NCBI RefSeq assembly: GCF_011927785.1
Contig: NZ_JAATJK010000001.1
Location: 3,877,001 to 3,941,000, forward strand
Direction of reading: 5' to 3'
DNA: 64,000 nucleotides
Source of the DNA: Micromonospora profundi
GTDB lineage: Bacteria; Actinomycetota; Actinomycetes; Mycobacteriales; Micromonosporaceae
The notes beneath the pieces were generated by a model, which searched no databases, was not told the origin of the DNA, and saw nothing but the letters and a program-made list of their open reading frames with translations. Made by a program: the position numbers and the translations under genes. This document shows positions 60,010-64,000 of the stretch, piece after piece (position 1 is the first letter of the stretch; each line of letters opens with the position of its first letter).

Positions 60010-61587
60010 TCAGTCCTCGGGGCCGCGCCCCAGCAGCCGGATCTCCTCGTTGTCGAGCGTGGCCTGCAACTCAAGCAGCACGAGGTCGTCGATCTCCCGC
60101 CTGTCGCGCATTCGGGTGACCTCGCGCCGCTTGTGGGCGAGAAGCCCGAGGCGCAGTTGGCGTTCCAGGTCACGCTCCTCGGCCGTCTCCCCACCGCCCT
60201 CCTTCACGTCCGCCAGGTGCCGTTGGTATTCGGCCTCCAAGCGGCGAACCGCGTCCTCCCCGGCACCGATCTCCGCGGCGACCTGGGGCATCGCGGACAG
60301 GCCGACCTCGGTGGCGCGCAACCGCGCCTGCCGCAACTCGTCGTCGCGTCCGGGGTCACCGCCCAGCCCCGCCCAGCGCACCACAAGTGGCAGGGTGGTG
60401 CCCTGCAACAGCATGATCAACACAATGGTCAACGCGGTGACGAAGATGATCAGGTCGCGTTCGACCACCGGTCGGCCGGCGACAGTCACCGTCGGGACGG
60501 CCAGGGCCGCAGCCAGCGAGACGGCTCCCCGGAACCCGGCCCAGCCGGCGACGGTGCCGACCCGCCAGCGGGTCGACACCGACTTTCCGTCGTCCGACAT
60601 TTGGCGACGCAGCAGGGACACCGACTCGCTCGTCAGGTAGACGAACAGCAGCCGCGTGGCGATCACGACCGAGGCGACCACCACCACGATCACCAGAGCC
60701 CGTCGCGGCGAGGTGCTGGTCATGCCCTGGACGGCCCGGGGGATCTGGGTGCCGAGCAGGACGAACAGGCCGCCGTTGATGAGGAACGTGGACAGGTCCC
60801 AGAACGCGTAGGCCAGCACGCGGGAGCGGGCGCGGATCACCCGTGGGCCGGCGTAGGCGAGGACCAGGCCGGCGACGACCACCGCGAGCACACCGCTGGC
60901 GTGCACCGAGTCGGCCAGCAGGAACGCGCCGAACGGCGTCAGCACGCTCAACGCGCCCTCGCGCAGCGGATCGTCGAGCCGTTTGCGAATCAGCACCACG
61001 AAGCCGCCCACCAGCAGCCCGGCGAGCACCCCACCGGCGCTGGCGCCGACGAACTCCTCGCTGATGCCCAGCACACCCGGCTCGGCGGCGCCGGTGAGCA
61101 GACCCACGGCCACCGCGAAGATCACCAAGGCGGTGCCGTCGTTGATCAGGCTCTCCGCGTGCAGGGTGGTGAGGAGCTTGCGGGGCAACCGCTTCGCCAG
61201 GCCGGTGACCGCGGCGGCATCGGTCGGCGCGAGAACCGCGCCGAGCACCCACGCGGCAGCGGGGTTCACCCCGAGCGCCTGCGCGGTCAGCGACACCGTG
61301 ACCATGGTGAGCAGCACGAGCACCACGGCGAGCAGCCCGATCACCGGCAGGTTGGCCCGGATCTCGCGCAGGCTGATGGTGAGGCTCTCCCGGTAGAGGA
61401 TCGCCGGAAGGAAGATCAACAGCACCAGGTCCGGTTCCAGGGTCACCTCGGAAAACGGCGGTGTCAGCCCGAGCAGGACTCCCAACGCGATGAGCAGGAT
61501 CGGCGGCGCGACCCGGTACCGGCCGCCGAGGGTGGTGCCGATCAGGACTGTCATGCCCAGCACCACGATCAGGACAAGCGCCTCCAC
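60010..61587 (-). CDS. CPA1-type Na+/H+ antiporter
   Basis: The 525-residue antiporter has about 12 membrane segments from residue 5 to 405, the family blocks FLPAILYRESL, LGAVLAPTDAAAVTGL (Asp pair region) and SLINDGTALVIFAVA with the transport-active Asn-Asp, and a long cytoplasmic C-terminal tail of about 115 residues, charged and helical. It exchanges Na+ (or K+) for protons. The GTG at 61587 follows GAGGGAGG; the upstream open frame has no family likeness. It converges with the ABC operon. Confidence 0.93.
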   Translation of the reverse strand: MEALVLIVVLGMTVLIGTTLGGRYRVAPPILLIALGVLLGLTPPFSEVTLEPDLVLLIFLPAILYRESLTISLREIRANLPVIGLLAVVLVLLTMVTVSLTAQALGVNPAAAWVLGAVLAPTDAAAVTGLAKRLPRKLLTTLHAESLINDGTALVIFAVAVGLLTGAAEPGVLGISEEFVGASAGGVLAGLLVGGFVVLIRKRLDDPLREGALSVLTPFGAFLLADSVHASGVLAVVVAGLVLAYAGPRVIRARSRVLAYAFWDLSTFLINGGLFVLLGTQIPRAVQGMTSTSPRRALVIVVVVASVVIATRLLFVYLTSESVSLLRRQMSDDGKSVSTRWRVGTVAGWAGFRGAVSLAAALAVPTVTVAGRPVVERDLIIFVTALTIVLIMLLQGTTLPLVVRWAGLGGDPGRDDELRQARLRATEVGLSAMPQVAAEIGAGEDAVRRLEAEYQRHLADVKEGGGETAEERDLERQLRLGLLAHKRREVTRMRDRREIDDLVLLELQATLDNEEIRLLGRGPED

Positions 61588-61833
61588 GCGTACCTCCCTC
61601 GATCCGTGGCGACGACGGCACCCGCCGGTGCCTCCATCTGACCGCACGCCGCCGGACGGTTCCACGAGAACCGGCAAGTCGACCGGCCGCCGGAACGCGG
61701 CAGCACCCCTTGTCGGTCGACGACGGCGCTCCGGTCAGGCCGACGACAGCGCGCACGCCACGTCACCGGTGTCGGTGGCTGCGACGCTCACGGTGAATGC
61801 CGGCGGCGCGCACAGAGCGGGTCGGCGGCGACA

Positions 61834-62001
61834 CCGCAGGCGCGGGCGGCGACGGCTCAGGCGCGGGCGCGGGCGGTGACGGCTCAGGCGCGGGCGCGGG
61901 CGGTGACGGCTCAGGCGCGGGCGCGGGCGGTGACGGCTCAGGCGCGGGCGCGGGCGGTGACGGCTCAGGCTCAGGCGCGGGCGCGGGCGGTGACCGCTCG
62001 G
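61834..62001. repeat. 27-base tandem repeat spanning the end of the regulator gene
   Basis: Units of GCGCGGGCGCGGGCGGTGACGGCTCAG at 61861, 61888, 61915 and 61942 are nearly identical; the flanking units at 61834 and 61975 are degenerate, and a 6-base GCTCAG insertion lies before the last. The last unit codes for the C-terminal residues of the regulator, whose stop TGA is in the 6-base insertion. The rest is noncoding; the remaining region from 61588 to 61833 shows no feature. Confidence 0.93.
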
Positions 62002-64000
62002 GCGGTACGGAGGTGGTCGGCCGCCTCCTCGGGGCGGCCCAGCGCGGCGGCCAGCGCGGCGAGGTGACCCGCTACCGGGCCGGCGGTGAGGATCCCGCTG
62101 CCGGCGGCCAGTTCGGTGGCGGCCGGGCGGAGCGCGGCGGCGACATACTCCATGGTGGATCTGTCGTCCACCGCGAGCGCCGCCTGGGCGAGGAGGCAGA
62201 GCCGGGTCTCCCGCAGCAGGTCGTGCGGACCGTCCGGGAGGGTCCGCAACGCGCTGCGGGCCGCGTCCCGGTCGCCCGCGGCGGCGAGCAGCAGCGGTCG
62301 GACCCACGGTTCGTGCGGCCCCCAGTCCAGGCTGGCCCAGTCCTCGGCGTCCAGGACCGAAACCGGGCGCGCCCCGTCGACGAGCCGCACCGCACCGGGC
62401 GGCTGGGCCTCACCGAGCAACCACGCCGCACCCACCGGCCCGGCAACCGGTCCTCCGGCGTCGGCCGGTCGATCGGCACGCGCCGGTCGATCGGCAGCCA
62501 GCGGATCGGCGCTGGCGGCGGCGTCCAGGTGCAGGCCGAGCAGCGCGAGCGGGAGCAGCCCACGGGTCAGGCCCGGCATGTCGTCGGCCGGCAGCCGGTC
62601 GGCAGCCGCCCGGTACGCGTGCGCCGCAGCGGCCCGGTCGCCGTCCAGGGCGAGGCGCAGCGCGGCGTACCAGCCGGTGAAGACGCCGACAAGCGGCAGC
62701 TCGTACCGCTGGGCGAGGCGGTCGGCGGCGCGCGCGTGCGCGTCGGAACCGGCGCGGTCGGCGCGCGCGCAGCACGCCTGGACCAGGATGAGATGGCCCA
62801 GCACCTCGAAAGTCACCAGTTGGTGCCGGGCGGCAACGTCGATGAGCTGCTCCCCGATCCGCGCCCGCTCGGCGGCCAGCCCGACCCTGTCGAAGGCGTG
62901 CATGAAGCGCGCGTTGAGCGCGAAGGCCAGCAGCCCGGCGTCCCCGGCGGTCCGGGCGATCGTCTCGGCCTCGGTGGCGGCCCGGCGACCACGGTCACCG
63001 GTGCTTCCGCGTAGTTCCAACGCGAGCGTGCTGAGCAGCCGGCTGCGCTGCGCCGAGCCGGTCGAGCCCAGACCGGCCAGGGCGTGCTCCGCGGCGCGGA
63101 CGATCCGCTCGGAGAGCAGGTCGTCGTCGTTGCGGGTCCAGATGGCGGGTACGTCGAAGCCGGCCAGCACCGCCGCCGTCAGCCGGGGATCGCCGACGGT
63201 TTCGGCGTCGGCGATCGCCCCGGCCCGGTACCGCCGCGCCTCTGCCAGCCGGCCCGTCACCGCCAGCGCCCGCCCGAGGCCGAGCACGGCGCTCAGCCGC
63301 ACGCGCCGCTCGGTCCCACCAGCCCTGTCGTACGCCTCGATGACCTGCGCCCACAGCCGGGCCGCCTCGTGCGGGTTCCCAGCCCGCTCGGCCAGCTCGG
63401 CGGCGGTACGCGCGTAGCCCGCGGCCCGGTGGGCGGCGTCCGGTCCACCCGCGCGCAGCAGGTGGTGCGCGAGCGCGGCCGGGTCGACCGGCTGGCGCTG
63501 TTGCAGCACGTCGGCCACCGAGGCGTGCCAGGCGGCGCGGCGGGGCGCGGACAGGTCGGCGTAGAGGGTGTCGCGGACCAGGATGTGGGTGAACCGTAGC
63601 TGCCCGTCGGACTCCCGCTCGGTCAGGAAACCGGCCTGCAACGCGCGGTCCAGTGCGTCCAGCACCGTCGTCGGGTCGTCAGTGAGCGCGCCGAGGACCT
63701 CCGGGTCGAGGTCGCGGCCCAGCACGGCCGCCTGCCGCAGCACGGTACGGGTCGGTTCGGGCAGCTGCCCGACGCGGTGCCGGATGACGTCGCGCACTCC
63801 CGGTGGCACCGCCGCCAGCGCGACAGCACCCTCGCCCGCGTACAACTGGGCCAGCTCGCGTACGAAGAACGGGTTGCCGCCGCTGCGGTGGTGGATCAGC
63901 CGGACGGTCGGCGGGTCCAGCTCCACCCCGGCGACGGCACGGGCCAGTTCGCCGGTCGCCTCGTCGGACAGGCCGGCCAGGTACTCCCGTACCGGTTCCA
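61971..64000 (-). CDS. Large ATPase/TPR transcriptional regulator (N-terminal part outside window)
   Basis: The frame is open to the right window edge, so at least 676 codons are the C-terminal part of a bigger protein. Close to the visible start is HHRSGGNPFFVRELAQLY, the winged-helix/lid portion found behind the AAA-type ATPase of LuxR- and SARP-family regulators (MalT/AfsR-like STAND ATPases), followed by VLRQAAVLGRDLD and RFTHILVRDTLYADL. The rest is a long Ala-, Leu- and Arg-rich helical repeat region (TPR-like). The nucleotide-binding motifs and a DNA-binding domain, if present N-terminally, are not visible; a C-terminal LuxR HTH is absent. The end lies in a tandem repeat. Confidence 0.85.
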   Translation of the reverse strand, partial: EPVREYLAGLSDEATGELARAVAGVELDPPTVRLIHHRSGGNPFFVRELAQLYAGEGAVALAAVPPGVRDVIRHRVGQLPEPTRTVLRQAAVLGRDLDPEVLGALTDDPTTVLDALDRALQAGFLTERESDGQLRFTHILVRDTLYADLSAPRRAAWHASVADVLQQRQPVDPAALAHHLLRAGGPDAAHRAAGYARTAAELAERAGNPHEAARLWAQVIEAYDRAGGTERRVRLSAVLGLGRALAVTGRLAEARRYRAGAIADAETVGDPRLTAAVLAGFDVPAIWTRNDDDLLSERIVRAAEHALAGLGSTGSAQRSRLLSTLALELRGSTGDRGRRAATEAETIARTAGDAGLLAFALNARFMHAFDRVGLAAERARIGEQLIDVAARHQLVTFEVLGHLILVQACCARADRAGSDAHARAADRLAQRYELPLVGVFTGWYAALRLALDGDRAAAAHAYRAAADRLPADDMPGLTRGLLPLALLGLHLDAAASADPLAADRPARADRPADAGGPVAGPVGAAWLLGEAQPPGAVRLVDGARPVSVLDAEDWASLDWGPHEPWVRPLLLAAAGDRDAARSALRTLPDGPHDLLRETRLCLLAQAALAVDDRSTMEYVAAALRPAATELAAGSGILTAGPVAGHLAALAAALGRPEEAADHLRTARAVTARARA

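Noticed and set aside
61797..63014. Plus-strand frame with Gly/Asp/Ser repeats (GAGAGGDGS) at the right end
   Set aside because: It is a translation of the 27-base DNA repeat and then antisense to the regulator gene; the minus strand carries the conserved ATPase-regulator domain.

Overview
The window is high-GC actinobacterial DNA. Strong G/C preference at third codon positions, many GTG and TTG starts, start/stop overlaps between genes, a SAM-IV-type riboswitch, an actinobacterial c-di-AMP riboswitch and a second type IIA topoisomerase pair all fit a filamentous actinomycete. Micromonospora or a close relative in the Micromonosporaceae is the best guess; this is inference from style and content, not a database match. 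No rRNA, tRNA, CRISPR array, phage or complete insertion sequence was recognised.

Layout. 1-6.9 kb: end of a membrane protein gene, yaaA, an unknown gene, an orphan TAXI solute-binding lipoprotein converging on a two-component system, and small genes. 7-17.2 kb: a wall-polymer region with two CDP-glycerol/ribitol-phosphate polymerase-like proteins, a large membrane protein, a TetR regulator, a TagG/TagH-type polymer-export ABC transporter, and a fused cytidylyltransferase/SDR protein like the CDP-ribitol synthase Bcs1. 17.2-22.3 kb: hydrolase, a secreted C39-type peptidase behind a c-di-AMP riboswitch, unknowns, and an acyltransferase-3 protein. 22.5-37.6 kb: glycosyltransferase, then a complete set of pseudaminic acid genes (pseI, pseH, pseB, pseC, pseF, pseG in map order) interleaved with a minus-strand operon encoding an acyl carrier protein, an adenylating ligase, a FabG-like reductase and a probable phosphopantetheinyl transferase. 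37.7-43 kb: alkB and a parE/parC-like topoisomerase pair. 43-57 kb: ordinary enzymes and membrane proteins (SGNH hydrolase, DUF72, two DinB-type proteins, glycogen-debranching-like enzyme with an SCP2 protein, Zn-alcohol dehydrogenase, CorA, APC permease). 57-60 kb: SAM riboswitch, cysteine-containing leader peptide and a three-gene amino-acid ABC transporter. 60-64 kb: Na+/H+ antiporter and the 3' part of a large ATPase/TPR regulator cut by the window edge.

How it fits together. The 7-17 kb and 22-37 kb blocks look like one cell-surface glycopolymer locus: CDP-polyol synthesis, phosphopolymer synthesis, ABC export, and a CMP-pseudaminic acid branch with two unassigned proteins (a GT-B-like candidate transferase and a Rossmann/coiled-coil protein) inside the pse operon. 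The point I rate highest is the self-contained ACP module placed divergently to pseH. It suggests that an unusual acyl group, possibly a 3-hydroxyacyl, is loaded on a dedicated carrier and put on the sugar by the GNAT enzyme. Other strong points are a 28-codon ORF exactly behind the c-di-AMP aptamer, the stacking of SAM riboswitch and Cys leader, an inverted-repeat-bounded repeat element next to pseI, and a likely CTG start for pseG.
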